A stretch of 64,000 nucleotides of DNA from Salvelinus alpinus (lineage: Eukaryota; Chordata; Actinopteri; Salmoniformes; Salmonidae), in the NCBI RefSeq assembly GCF_045679555.1, contig NC_092094.1, positions 38,165,430 through 38,229,429 on the forward strand, given 5' to 3'. The translations under genes were made by a program, and so were the position numbers. The notes beneath the pieces are model-generated. The model ran no database searches. It saw only the letters and a list, made by a program, of their open reading frames with translations, and was not told the DNA's origin. Positions 1 through 10,944 of this stretch are shown one piece after another (the first letter of the stretch is position 1; the number at the start of each line of letters is the position of its first letter).

Positions 1-3000
1 ATAGTAGCACATAGCAGCACATAATATAGTAGCACATAGTGTAGTAGCACATAGCAGCACATACTGTAGTAGCACATAGTAGCACAACGCAGCACATAGT
101 TCAGTAGCACATAGTAGCACATAATATAGTAGCACATAGCAGCACATAGTGTAGTAGCACATAATATAGTAGCACATAGCAGCACATACTGTAGTAGCAC
201 ATAGCAGCACATAGTAGCACATAGCAGCACATAGTAGCACATAGTAGCACATAATATAGTAGCACATAGCATAACATACTATAGTAGCACATAGTAGCAC
301 AACGCAGCACATAGTAGCACAGAGCAGCACATACTATAGTAGCACATAGTAACACATACTGTAGTAGCACATAGCAGCACACACTGTAGTAGCACATAGT
401 AACACATAGTGTAGTAGCACATAGCATAACATACTGTAGTAGCACATAGCAGCACATAGTAGCACATAGCAGCACATAGTAGCACATAGTAGCACATAAT
501 ATAGTAGCACATAGCATAACATACTATAGTAGCACATAGTAGCACAACGCAGCACATAGTAGCACAGAGCAGCACATAATGTAGTAGCACATAGTGGAGC
601 AGCACATAATGTAGTAGCACAAAACAGCACATACTATAGTAGCACATAGTAGCACATAGCAGCACATACTGTAGTAGCACATAGTAGCACATAGTGTAGT
701 AGCACATAGTAGCACATAATATAGTAGCACATAGCAGCACATAGTGTAGTAGCACATAGTGTAGTAGCACATAGTGTAGTAGCACATAGCAGCACATAAT
801 ATAGTAGCACATAGCAGCACATACTGTAGTAGCACATAGTAGCACATACTGTAGTAGCACATAGCAGCACATAGTATAACAGCACATACTGTAGTAGCAC
901 ATAGTAGCACATAGTAGCACATAGCAGCACATAGTGTAGTAGCACATAGCAGCACATACTGTAGTAGCACATAGTAGCACAACGCAGCACATAGTGCAGT
1001 AGCACATAGTAGCACATAATATAGTAGCACATAGCAGCACATAGTGTAGTAGCACATAGTAGCACATAGCAGCACATAGTAGCACATAGCAGCACATAGT
1101 AGCACATAGTAGCACATAATATAGTAGCACATAGCATAACATACTATAGTAGCACATAGTAGCACAACGCAGCACATAGTAGCACAGAGCAGCACATACT
1201 ATAGTAGCACATAGTAACACATACTGTAGTAGCACATAGCAGCACACACTGTAGTAGCACATAGTAACACATAGTGTAGTAGCACATAGCATAACATACT
1301 GTAGTAGCACATAACAGCACATACTGTAGTATCACATAGTAGTACAACGCAGCACATAGTAGCACAGAGCAGCACATACTATAATAGCACATAGTAACAC
1401 ATAGTAGCACATAGCAGCACATAGTAACACATAGCAGCACATCGTGTAGTAGCACATAGCAGCACATAGTAACACATAGTAGCACATAGCAGCACATAGT
1501 GTTGTAGCACATAGCAGCACATAATGTAGTAGCACATAGCAGCACATAGTGTAGTAGCACATAGTGTAGGAGCACATAGTGTAGTAACACATAGCAGCAC
1601 ATAGTGTAGTAGCCCATAGCAGCACATAGTGTACGAGCACATAGCAAGACATAGTAACACATAGTGTAGTTGCACATAGTAGTTCATAGTAACACATAGC
1701 AGCACATAGTGTAGTAGCACATAGCAGCACATAGTAACACATAGTAGCACATAGCAGCACATAGTAACACATAGCAGCACATAGTGTAGTAGCACATAGC
1801 AGCACATAGTAACACATAGTAGCACATAGCAGCACATAATGTAGTAGCACATAGTGGAGCAGCACATAATGTAGTAGCACAAAACAGCACATACTATAGT
1901 AGCACATAGTAGCACATAGCAGCACATACTGTAGTAGCACATAGTAGCACATAGTGTAGTAGCACATAGTAGCACATAATATAGTAGCACATAGCAGCAC
2001 ATAGTGTAGTAGCACATAGTGTAGTAGCACATAGTGTAGTAGCACATAGCAGCACATAATATAGTAGCACATAGCAGCACATACTGTAGTAGCACATAGT
2101 AGCACATACTGTAGTAGCACATAGCAGCACATAGTATAACAGCACATACTGTAGTAGCACATAGTAGCACATAGTAGCACATAGCAGCACATAATATAGT
2201 AGCACATAGCAGCACATAGTGTAGTAGCACATAGCAGCACATACTGTAGTAGCACATAGTAGCACAACGCAGCACATAGTGCAGTAGCACATAGTAGCAC
2301 ATAATATAGTAGCACATAGCAGCACATAGTGTAGTAGCACATAGTAGCACATAGCAGCACATAGTAGCACATAGCAGCACATAGTAGCACATAGTAGCAC
2401 ATAATATAGTAGCACATAGCATAACATACTATAGTAGCACATAGTAGCACAACGCAGCACATAGTAGCACAGAGCAGCACATACTATAGTAGCACATAGC
2501 AGCACACACTGTAGTAGCACATAGTAACACATAGTGTAGTAGCACATAGCATAACATACTGTAGTAGCACATAACAGCACATACTGTAGTAGCACATAGT
2601 AGCACAACGCAGCACATAGTAGCACAGAACAGCACATACTATAATAGCACATAGTAACACATACTGTAGTAGCACATAGCAGCACATACTGTAGTAACAC
2701 ATAGTAACACATAGTGTAGTAGCACATAGCAGCACATAGTAACACATAGTAGCACATAGCAGCACATAGTAACACATAGCAGCACATCGTGTAGTAGCAC
2801 ATAGCAGCACATAGTAACACATAGTAGCACATAGCAGCACATAGTGTTGTAGCACATAGCAGCACATAGTATAGCAGCACATAGTGTAGTAGCACATAGT
2901 GTTGGAGCACATAGTGTAGTAACACATAGCAGCACATAGTGTAGTAGCCCATAGCAGCACATAGTGTACGAGCACATAGCAAGACATAGTAACACATAGT

Positions 3001-4005
3001 GTAGTTGCACATAGTAGTTCATAGTAACACATAGCAGCACATAGTGTAGTAGCACATAGCAGCACATAGTAACACATAGTAGCACATAGCAGCACATAGT
3101 AACACATAGCAGCACATAGTGTAGTAGCACATAGCAGCACATAGTAACACATAGTAGCACATAGCAGCACATAATGTAGTAGCACATAGTGGAGCAGCAC
3201 ATAATGTAGTAGCACAAAACAGCACATATTGTAGTAGCACATAGTAGCACATAATATAGTAGCACATAGCAGCACATAGTGTAGTAGCACATAGCAGCAC
3301 ATAGTGTAGTAGCACATAATATAGTAGCACATAGCAGCACATACTGTAGTAGCACATAGTAGCACATAGCAGCACATAGTAGCACATAGTAGCACATAAT
3401 ATAGTAGAGCATAATATACTATAGTAGCACATAGTAGCACAACGCAGCACATAGTATCACAGAGCAGCACATACTATAGTAGCACATAGTAACACATACT
3501 GTAGTAGCACATAGCAGCACATACTGTAGTAGCACATAGTAACACATAGTGTAGTAGCACATAGCATAACATACTGTAGTAGCACATAACAGCACATACT
3601 GTAGTAGCACATAGTAGCACAACGCAGCACATAGTAGCACAGAGCAGCACATACTATAGTAGCACATAGTAACACATACTGTAGTAGCACATAGCAGCAC
3701 ATACTGTAGTAGCATATAGTAACACATAGTGTAGTAGCACATAGCATAACATACTGTAGTAGCACATAACAGCACATACTGTAGTAGCACATAGTAGCAC
3801 AACGCAGCACATAGTAGCACAGAGCAGCACATACTATAGTAGCACATAGTAACACATACTGTAGTAGCACATAGCAGCACATACTGTAGTAGCACATAGT
3901 AACACATAGTGTAGTAGCACATAGCATAACATACTATAGTAGCACATAGTAGCACATAATATAGTAGCACATAGTAGCACATACTGTAGTAGCACATAGC
4001 AGCAC
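1..4005. repeat. ~4 kb minisatellite of a 10-bp AGTAGCACAT-type unit with higher-order repeats
   Basis: The whole stretch is built from 10-bp units close to AGTAGCACAT and AGCAGCACAT, interspersed with 5-bp variants such as ACTGT or AATAT. Higher-order structure is visible. About 360 bp from 571 recur essentially identically from 1831 (offset 1260), a marker segment recurs near 3166, and a 180-bp block starting at 3481 repeats at 3661 and again from 3841. On the minus strand the unit reads ATGTGCTACT-like, which has no stop in any frame. This explains the long Cys/Tyr/Leu-rich open frames here, which are not genes. The array probably lies in an intron of the transglutaminase gene whose last exon is at 7083. 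The left edge is cut by the window. Confidence 0.95.
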
Positions 4006-4109
4006 ATTGTCACAACTTGGTCATTTCTGGCAGCAAACCAGATTTAACTATTTACTGTGTGTGTGGCCTTTCCCAGAAAAACACAGTTGCAAAAACGTTG
4101 GTATTACCG

Positions 4110-4324
4110 GGTCTGAAGACACTTGTCAGAGACTCCAGTCACCCAAGTTATAGTTTGTTTTCTCTGATACCGCACGGCAAGTGGTACCGGAGCGCCAAGT
4201 CTAGGACCAAAAGGCTCCTCAACAGCTTCTACCCCCAAGCCATTAGACTGCTGAACAATTCATAAAAATCGCCACCGGATGATTTACATTGACACCCCCC
4301 CCCTCCTCACCACTGCTGCTACTA
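4110..4324 (+). mobile_element. LINE 3' end, left part, split by a later LINE insertion
   Basis: This matches the C-terminal end and start of the 3' UTR of a LINE family common in salmonid genomes. The frame reads a Ser-His-Pro motif, then Trp-Tyr-Arg-Ser, a Lys/Arg-rich stretch and Phe-Tyr-Pro-Gln-Ala-Ile-Arg-Leu-Leu-Asn before a stop near 4263. It is followed by the C-rich run and the CACTGCTGCTACT motif typical of this tail. The match then breaks and resumes at about 6740, so the two pieces are one old copy. A related copy is at 55700-56515. Family assignment is from recognition, not a search. Confidence 0.7.
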
Positions 4325-6739
4325 AAAGTAATTTCGTCACCATTTTAAATAAGCATGCCCTTTTAAAAAAATGTAGAACTAAGAACAGATATAGCCCTTG
4401 GTTCACTCCAGACCTGACTGCCCTCGACCAGCACAAAAACCTCCTGTTGCGGTCTGCACTAGCATCGAATAGTCCCCACGATATGCAACTTTTCAGGGAA
4501 GTCAGGAACCAATACATGCAGTCAGTCAGGAAAGCAAAGGCTAGTTTTTTCAAACAGAAAGTTGCATCCTGTAGCTCTAACTCCAAAACGTTTTGGGACA
4601 CTGTAAAGTCCATGGAGAATAAGAGCACCTCCTCCCAGCTGCCCACTGCACTGAGGCTAGGAAACACTGTCACCACCGATAAATCCACGATAATCGAAAA
4701 TTTCAATAAGCATTTCTCTACAGCAGGCCATGCTTTCCACCTGGCTACCCCAACCCCGGCCAACAGCTCCGCACCCACGCAGCTACTCGCCCAAGCCTCT
4801 CCAGCTTCTCCTTTACTCAAATCCAGATAGCAGATGTCCTGAAAGAGCTGCAAAACCTGAACCCGTACAAATCAGCTGGCCTTCACAATCTGGACCCTCT
4901 CTTTCTAAAATGATCCGCTGCCATTGTTGCAACCCCTAATACCAGTCTGTTCAACCTCTTTTGTATCGTCCGAGATTCCCAAAGATTGGAAAGCTGCCGC
5001 GGTCATACCCCTCTTCAAAGGGGGTGACACTCTAGACCCAAACTGTTACAGACCTATAACCATCCTGCCCTGCCTTTCTAAAGTCTTTGAAAGCCAAGTT
5101 AATAAACAGATCACTGACCCTTTCGAATCCCACCGTACCTTGTCCACTGTGCAATCCCGTTTCCGAGCTGGTCACGGCTGTACCTCAGCCACGCTCAAGG
5201 TACTAAACGATATCATAACCGCTATCGATAAAAGACAGTACTGTGCAGCCGTCTTCATCAAACTGGCCAAGGCTTTCGACTCTTGTCAATCACCGTATTC
5301 AATCACCGTATTCTTATCTGCACACTCAACAGCCTTGGTGAACCACTGCCTCGCATGGTTCACCAAATACTTCTCAGACAGAGTTCAGTGTGTCAAATCG
5401 GAGGGCCTGTTGTCCGGACCTCTGGCAGTCTCTATGGGAGTGCCACAGGGTTCAATTCGCGGGCCGACTCTTTTCTCTGTATATATCAACGATGTCGCTC
5501 TTGCTGCAGGTGATTCCCTGATCCACCTCTACACAGACGACACCATTCTGTATACATCTGGCCCTTCTTTGGACACTGAGTTAACAAACCTCCAAACGAA
5601 CTTCAATGCCATACAACACTCCTTCCGTGGCCTCCAACTGCTCTTAAACGCTAGTTAAACTAAATGCATGCTTTTCAACAGTTCGCTGCCCGCACCCGCT
5701 CGCTCGACTAACCGCACTACTCTGTACGGTTCTGACTTAGAATATGTGGACAACTACAAATACCTAGGTGTCTGGCTAGACTGTAAACTGTCCTTCCAGA
5801 CTCATATTAAACATCTCCAATCCAAAATGTAATCTAGAATTGGCTTCCTATTTCGCAACAAAGCCTCCTTCCCTCACTCCGCCAAACATACCCTCGTAAA
5901 ACTGACTATCCTACCGATCCTCGACTTCGGTAATGTCATTTACAAAATAGCTTCCAACACTCTACTCAGCAAACTGGATGCAGTCTATCACAGTGCCATC
6001 CGTTTTGTCACCAAAGCCCAATATACCACCCACCACTGCGACCTGTATGCTCTAGTCGGCTGGCCCTCGCTACATATTCGTCGCCAGACCCACTGGCTCC
6101 AGGTCATCTATAAGTGTTTGCTCGGTAAAGCTCCGCCTTACCTCAGCTCACTGGTCACGATAACAACACCCACCCGTAGCACGCGCTCCAGCAGGTATAT
6201 CTCACTGGTCATCCCCAAAGCCAACACTTCCTTTGGCCACCTTTCCTTCCAGTTCTCTGCTGCCAATGACTGGAACGAATTGCAAAAATCACTGAAGTTG
6301 GAGACTTATATCTCCCTCATTAACTTTAAACATCAGCTATCTGAGCAGCTAACCGATCGCTGCAGCTGTACACAGCCCATCTGTAAATAGCCCATCCAAT
6401 CTACCTACCTCATGCCCATATTGTTTTTATTTACTTTTTTGCTCATTTGCACACCAGTATTTTTACTTGCACATCATCATCTGCACATCTATCACTCCAG
6501 TGTTCATTTGCTAAATTGTAATTACTTTGCCACTATGGCCTATTTATTGCCTTACCTCCTCTCGCCATTTGCACACACTGTATATAGACTTTTTTTTCCT
6601 ATTGTGTTATTGACTGTACGTTTGTTTATCCCATGTGTAACTGTGTTTGTGTCGCACTGCTTTGGCCAGGTCGCAGTTGTAAATCAGAACTTGTTCACAA
6701 CTGGCCTACCTGGTTAAATAAAGGTGAAATAAAAAAATA
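4325..6739 (+). mobile_element. Degenerate non-LTR retrotransposon (Rex1/L2-like) with reverse transcriptase remnants
   Basis: The largest frame, 4924-5658, shows reverse transcriptase landmarks. Near its start is a PKDWKAA..PLFKGGD segment with NCYRPI; later come VPQGS and the catalytic box YTDDT, with Thr where related elements usually have Ala. The same +1 frame carries stops at 4828, 5656 and elsewhere, and a +1/+2 shift is needed around 4820-4920, so the element is dead. The 6118-6390 frame is the C-terminal tail. The 3' end (6650-6735) has the ACTGGCCTACCTGGTTAAATAAAGGTG signature shared with the minus-strand copy at 62160-63305. It appears to be inserted in an older LINE. Confidence 0.85.
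4924..5658 (+). pseudogene. Reverse transcriptase fragment of the inserted LINE
   Basis: This 244-codon frame covers the finger and palm part of a non-LTR reverse transcriptase. Visible motifs are RPITILPCLSK, a degraded FIKLAKAFDS in place of the usual F.D..KAFD, VPQGS..GP and YTDDT. Two short sequence-level duplications (TCAATCACCGTATTC occurs twice near 5286) disrupt the palm. The N-terminal endonuclease is missing and the thumb/C-terminal part continues only after in-frame stops. It would not give an active enzyme. Confidence 0.85.
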
Positions 6740-7016
6740 CTTGGTTTGTTTGTTACCTATGCATAGTCACTTCGCCCCCACCAACATGTACAGATTACCT
6801 CAACTAGCCTGTACCCCTGCACACTGACTCAGTACTGGTGCCCCCTGTATATAGTCTCGTTATTGTGTTACTTATTACTTTTTATTTTAGCCTACTTGGT
6901 AAATACTTTCTTATTCTTGAACTGCACTGTTGGTTAAGGGCTTGTAAGTAAGCATTTCACGGTAAAATCTGCACTTGTTGTATTCGGTGCATGTGGAAAA
7001 TAGTTTGATTTGAACC
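6740..7016 (+). mobile_element. LINE 3' UTR, right part of the interrupted older copy
   Basis: Sequence resumes the tail of the older LINE: TATGCATAGTCAC, then a Cys-poor AT-rich tract, CCCCCTGTATATAG, the GCACTGTTGGTTAAGGGCTT motif, AAGTAAGCATTTCAC and a terminal TTTGATTTGA. It ends only about 65 bp upstream of the transglutaminase exon acceptor at 7081-7082. Confidence 0.7.
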
Positions 7017-7082
7017 ACAATTTACATTCGAGGATCATACCAAGGCTGAGTTAAGAGAACCATGCTTTATTTTCTTCTACAG

Positions 7083-7230
7083 AGGCAACATTGGCCCAGG
7101 TGAAGATGTGAAGGTCAAGTTGTCCTTCAAGCCCACCCGTGCTGGCCTGAGAAAACTGATGGTCGACTTTGATGCAGACAGACTGAGGGATGTTAAGGGG
7201 GTTGCCACTTTGATTGTGCGAAACAGATGA
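7083..7230 (+). CDS. Transglutaminase, last coding exon (C-terminal beta-barrel)
   Basis: A pyrimidine-rich tract and CAG acceptor at 7080-7082 precede an open segment of 49 codons ending in TGA at 7228-7230. The translation begins GNIGPGEDVKVKLSF and contains VDFDADRLRDVKG. This matches the second C-terminal beta-barrel of the transglutaminase family (protein-glutamine gamma-glutamyltransferase), where a VDFDC.KL.DVKG pattern ends the protein. The exon starts with the third base of a codon. The catalytic core (Cys-His-Asp) must lie upstream, outside the window, across the intron that holds the minisatellite and LINEs. Which paralogue it is cannot be told from 49 residues. Known family role: calcium-dependent cross-linking of glutamine to lysine side chains. 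Confidence 0.85.
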
Positions 7231-7500
7231 ACTGTGAATTAAGAATGTATATCATATTTCATAGGTATATTTTTTATATGTAAACATATCCCTGTGAATG
7301 CAATATAAAAGTGAGGTGCAAAATAACGGGATGGTTTTTCATATTATTCTTTGACCTTAAGGGATTTGTTTTACCTTGTCCAAAGAAGTTAAGATTAGCA
7401 AAGAAAGGTGGGCCTCTAAATCCAAAAGTATTGTTAGAGTCGGAAGACTATCTATTTGTGAGAAAAAAGTAACTGTACTGTTACAGTATTTACATGATAT
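7231..7500 (+). other. Probable transglutaminase 3' UTR
   Basis: AT-rich sequence directly after the stop codon with no open frame. A weak AATATAAA is present near 7303, and a clean AATAAA only at 7920. The extent of the UTR cannot be settled from sequence. Confidence 0.4.
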
Positions 7501-7850
7501 AGCACACTATTTAGAAGCACATATTGCCTAGGACCAAGAAGCATGGAGGCAGCCTTTAGTTATTATGACCCCAGCCTCTGGAATAGCCTGCCAGAGAACC
7601 TGAGGGGGCCAAAACTGTGGACATATATTGTTAAAGAGATCATAAAAAATGTTTTGCTCTGCTTTAGGGTGCTTTTTAGTTGTTTAGTTTGTGTCATTCC
7701 TTAGTTTTTTTTACTTGTTTGTTGTGTAGTAAATATTTCAGCGTTTATTTTCATAGTTATTATTATTATTTTTAATCCTGTAAAGCACATTGCGTTGCAT
7801 TCAATGTCTGGAATGTGCCATATAGATAAAGCTTGATTTGATGATATTCT
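7500..7850 (+). mobile_element. LINE 3'-end fragment
   Basis: Residual coding reads about SLWNSLPENLRG, the terminal motif of many fish LINEs, and is followed by a T-rich 3' UTR. The tail contains CCTGTAAAGCACATTG, ATGTGCCATATAGATAAAG and CTTGATTTGATGAT, the usual L2/Rex-like ending. It is 5'-truncated, and no reverse transcriptase remains. Confidence 0.65.
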
Positions 7851-7919
7851 ACACCGCTGTGGCTTAGATAATGTATTCTGTTCTTAATAATTTCATACTT
7901 ATGAAACATGTCTTACTTT

Positions 7920-7934
7920 AATAAATGATTTATT
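7920..7934. terminator. Back-to-back polyadenylation signals on both strands
   Basis: AATAAA lies at 7920-7925 on the plus strand. TTTATT at 7929-7934 is AATAAA on the minus strand. The transglutaminase gene (+) and EXOSC6 (-) converge here, so the pair could serve both 3' ends. The EXOSC6 3' UTR would then be about 550 bp and contain the 8038-8450 inverted repeat. Confidence 0.45.
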
Positions 7935-8037
7935 TTTAAATCTATGCATGGAGTCTGACGTGTCAAAACAGTAAAAATTGACAAATGTTATGACTGACTT
8001 TTTTCTTACTTTTACTTAACATCTCTTTTCATCTAAC

Positions 8038-8450
8038 CTAGGCAGCCGATAGTGTGCTTGATCTGCACTATCATGGCTTGATGTGCATTCCCAGTAATAC
8101 ACTCGTGTCCCCCATGGACCTGCTCATACATAAGGCATAATTTTCCTCCTTAACTAGCTTTAATGGTGAGAAGTGGAGAAAAAAAATGGGGTAAATATGC
8201 ATTCTTTCTTTATGCAACACCATTTTCAGACCAATCCACGTTCAGCCAAAAGGTGTGCAACATTGTAATTTGTCCAAAAATCAGAAAATGATTGTGGCCA
8301 AAGGCCTTGTCACCATTAAAGCTAGTTGAGGAAAATTATGCCCTTGCAGCCTGAATGTTGGATGCTTTATGTACGAGCAGGTCCACGGGGGACACAAGTG
8401 TATTACCAGGAATGCACATCAAGCCTAGACGATCAGCTGCCTAAGCTAGA
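8038..8450. repeat. Imperfect inverted repeat (fold-back, MITE-like)
   Basis: The segment 8038-8167 is the diverged reverse complement of about 8310-8450. Shared parts include GGCTTGATGTGCATTCC, GTCCCCC.TGGACCTGCTC and GGCATAATTTTCCTC. The right arm carries about 20 bp that the left lacks, opposite position 8133. The loop is about 140 bp. The structure sits just 3' of the EXOSC6 stop codon. Confidence 0.8.
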
Positions 8451-8479
8451 GATCATCATGCAACACATTTTTCAGTCTC

Positions 8480-9304
8480 TCAGCTCTCTGATGGTGGTGC
8501 TTTTCTTCGTACTGCCTTGGACAGTGCTTGCTGAATGACAGGGTAGAGTTTGAAACACCCCTCAATACATGTGCGCACACCCCCAGTCAGGGTGTCCTCG
8601 CCCATCTCGCCATCCGATTGTAGTCCAGAAATCTGGTTCAGACTGGGGAGAAATGCAACTGTCAGGCTTCCCAAATTCTCCCTGGATCCTGAGGTCAAGT
8701 TCCATCCATTTTCCTCCAGAAAGGTAGGGTCGATAAGGTATGTGGCACCTTCCTGACGGATTGAGCATCCAAGAACCAGATCGTACATCTCTATACCTGC
8801 GTCCGCCAGCGCCATGGACGCACAGGTGACTGCATGTGCCAGGACGGCGCCGTCGTTTTCAAGGACCATCACATTTACTTCAATCTGAGAGCGAGGATAC
8901 TTCTGCAAGCACACTCCTGGCCTCAGGCTCTCCAACAGCATCAGTGACAGATCCTTTTCATCACTACCTTGAATCCACGAGCCTCTCTCTCGACAAGAGA
9001 ATGGGGCAAATCTCATGTCAGTAATCAGTCTTCCGGATTTCATATCGGTCTCATCCTTGCGCTCAGTCTCTCTGGGTCCATACACACAGCAGATGAGCTT
9101 CGTGTTCCCAGCTTCAATGTAAGCTGAACCTTTGGCTTGACTTATCAGCCCACATCGGACAAAAACTGAACGGACATCCACTTGACCACGCTGCCTGCCA
9201 TCTACCCTGGCGTCGTTGGACTTCTTTACCGCGGTTTTACACAGAAAGAGAGATGGACTTTGAGACACTTCTGGGCCACGTACCCTTTTTGTATCAGTCG
9301 GCAT
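8480..9304 (-). CDS. exosc6: Exosome complex component MTR3
   Basis: An uninterrupted 274-codon frame from ATG (9304-9302) to TGA (8482-8480); the human protein has 272 residues and is also encoded in one exon. The RNase PH-type fold starts around residue 32 (DARVDGRQ) and runs through [16 protein letters not shown], the [11 protein letters not shown] segment and [12 protein letters not shown]3 is one of six RNase PH-like subunits forming the hexameric ring of the 3'-5' RNA exosome, in nucleus and cytoplasm. In animals the ring is structural, not catalytic. The start is chosen because it is the first ATG and gives the family length. It lies head-to-head with AARS1, as in human, so shared promoter elements between 9305 and 9840 are likely. 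Confidence 0.95.
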   Translation of the reverse strand: MPTDTKRVRGPEVSQSPSLFLCKTAVKKSNDARVDGRQRGQVDVRSVFVRCGLISQAKGSAYIEAGNTKLICCVYGPRETERKDETDMKSGRLITDMRFAPFSCRERGSWIQGSDEKDLSLMLLESLRPGVCLQKYPRSQIEVNVMVLENDGAVLAHAVTCASMALADAGIEMYDLVLGCSIRQEGATYLIDPTFLEENGWNLTSGSRENLGSLTVAFLPSLNQISGLQSDGEMGEDTLTGGVRTCIEGCFKLYPVIQQALSKAVRRKAPPSES

Positions 9305-9840
9305 GGTCGGGGAATAGTCCTTCCAAAAATGTTACTTGCTTGGGCCGCGTGCTGTATTTGTCCAAGACTAGTTATTGCTAACTGCTTTTTCTGTTCCGGT
9401 TGCTCAATGGCTGTATGCTCGATTAGATCACATGGTACCGTGTGTGCGTCACCAAATATCTTCCCCGGCCATCACATTGTGCTTGAAGTTCCTCCTCACA
9501 CATCAGCTCACCTGTCACCTGCTGGACTGGAGTACAGAAATTAAACAAAAATAAATTCCACAGTGTATAGAATACGATACATGCATTCTAATAATGCATC
9601 AGGAAATATACATTTTTTTTATTTTCAATCCACATATTGCTCTATAAGAGAAAATAAATAGACATTTTTATTGCATCAGCCATCGATAGCAGTTCGCGCA
9701 AGTGCGGTCGCGGGTTTGGCAATGATTGACAGTAAATTATAACCAATAGAAACTGAGTACCAATGCAGTGACTGTTCTGTCAAACCAATAGTGGCAGTGT
9801 ATATGCGGGAACACTGCATTTCACTTTGATTGTGCCAGCG
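9305..9840. promoter_or_regulatory. Bidirectional promoter region between EXOSC6 and AARS1
   Basis: The sequence separates two divergent housekeeping genes. Three CCAAT boxes are visible at 9743-9747, 9760-9764 and 9785-9789, followed by GC-richer sequence (about 9808-9860) that leads to a likely non-coding first exon of AARS1. There is no TATA box in a convincing position and no conserved coding potential. The 9182-9544 plus frame overlaps EXOSC6 antisense and is a shadow. Human EXOSC6 and AARS1 are arranged the same way. Confidence 0.55.
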
Positions 9841-9888
9841 TGGGGTGTCTGTGCGAGCGGTGACAGAAACAAAATAAAGATAAACTTT
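9840..9888 (+). other. Probable non-coding first exon of AARS1
   Basis: The end of the GC-richer stretch reads into AAACTTT followed by GTGAGTATG, a strong splice donor at 9889. The next AARS1 exon has a splice acceptor (TTTCAG) one base before its start codon at 11777, so an upstream 5' UTR exon is required. This is the best candidate. The 5' boundary is approximate. Confidence 0.5.
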
Positions 9889-10944
9889 GTGAGTATGGGA
9901 AATGTTTAATTGATAGGAGTACAGTTAATGGTGCCTGTCATTGTTAAAATGATTAAAACAGCGTATTTATGTCTAATATAGCTACTTAATTCGTTCGAAT
10001 GTCGCATATAGCTGACGTTTTCATTAATGACTTGAGAAATGAGAATGGCAATTATTCATACACTGTTGGATTATGCCTTACTATGGTATTAACTAGCTGG
10101 GTTTAAAGTTATCTCCATTAGCTAACTTTATTTAGCTAGTTAGCTAGTTACCTATATGGGTAATTAGCAGGCTGGCTAGCTAGCCAACCATTTAAGAACG
10201 AATGTATTACTAGTCAACGAATTTGCAAAGGGAGACGTGGAAGGGCTCAATGTAACCGCCTAATTTTAGCACGAATGCATCGATTAAAAAAATAACTACG
10301 GTCAGGGCAGGTTACAATTGGAGGATGAGCTTGCTGTAAAAATAAAATAAAAAATACGGTGCGGGCGGTCGTTAACTCGGTTGTCAGGACCGGGACTAGC
10401 TCAAACTCTCTAGGCGGCGTTTTGCCTTCTCCCTACAGTTTTCAGCATTCGCTTTGCCCACAACTGGCTTGTATGAACTACAACCCCGACGCTATGTTTT
10501 TAAGGTTTAGTATTGTCAATCATCGCTTGTGACATAGCTTTCGAAGTATATGGCTCTTTCATCAGCAATAAGTAATCCTTCAATTAAAAAATATAAACAT
10601 ACTGTAGCAGTTTTGCACAGGTCAATACAGCTATGGATGCCTCCATCTGACGAAACTAAACTTCCGCTATACACTTCCCGACTTAAAGCCGGTGTACACT
10701 ACAAGATTTTGGCCACGATTTAGCTGTCCCAGACACTTTTGAGATCGAAGACAAAATACCGATGTAGTTGCCTACTCTCGGCGCGCGGCCGTCATTGACA
10801 CTCTTAATGTAATCGAGTCAAATACGCAATCTGGGGGCTATGGTTCTTGTCTTTTAACAGTCAGACGTCCCTATATTTTTAAACAGGTTTGATGTTGTCG
10901 GCACAAAATCTGCAATGCTCTTGTGTGAGATGCGCAAAGACAAG
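9889..10944 (+). other. AARS1 first intron, left part: no gene seen
   Basis: AT-rich intronic sequence with short GCTAGCTAG-type runs near 10130-10190. There are no open frames with family features and no recognised element. Confidence 0.5.

Noticed and set aside
101-3997. Many minus-strand open frames of Cys/Tyr/Leu repeats up to 382 codons
   Set aside because: They are translations of the stop-free decamer minisatellite in several overlapping frames; no start context, domain or single preferred frame.
1-4005. CRISPR-like reading of the repeats
   Set aside because: Units are contiguous and short, with no unique spacers, and the genome is a vertebrate.
4284-4853. 189-codon minus frame opposite the LINE
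   Set aside because: Antisense shadow of the LINE coding strand.
8326-9544. Plus-strand frames overlapping EXOSC6
   Set aside because: Antisense shadows; EXOSC6 on the minus strand has clear family homology over its whole length.
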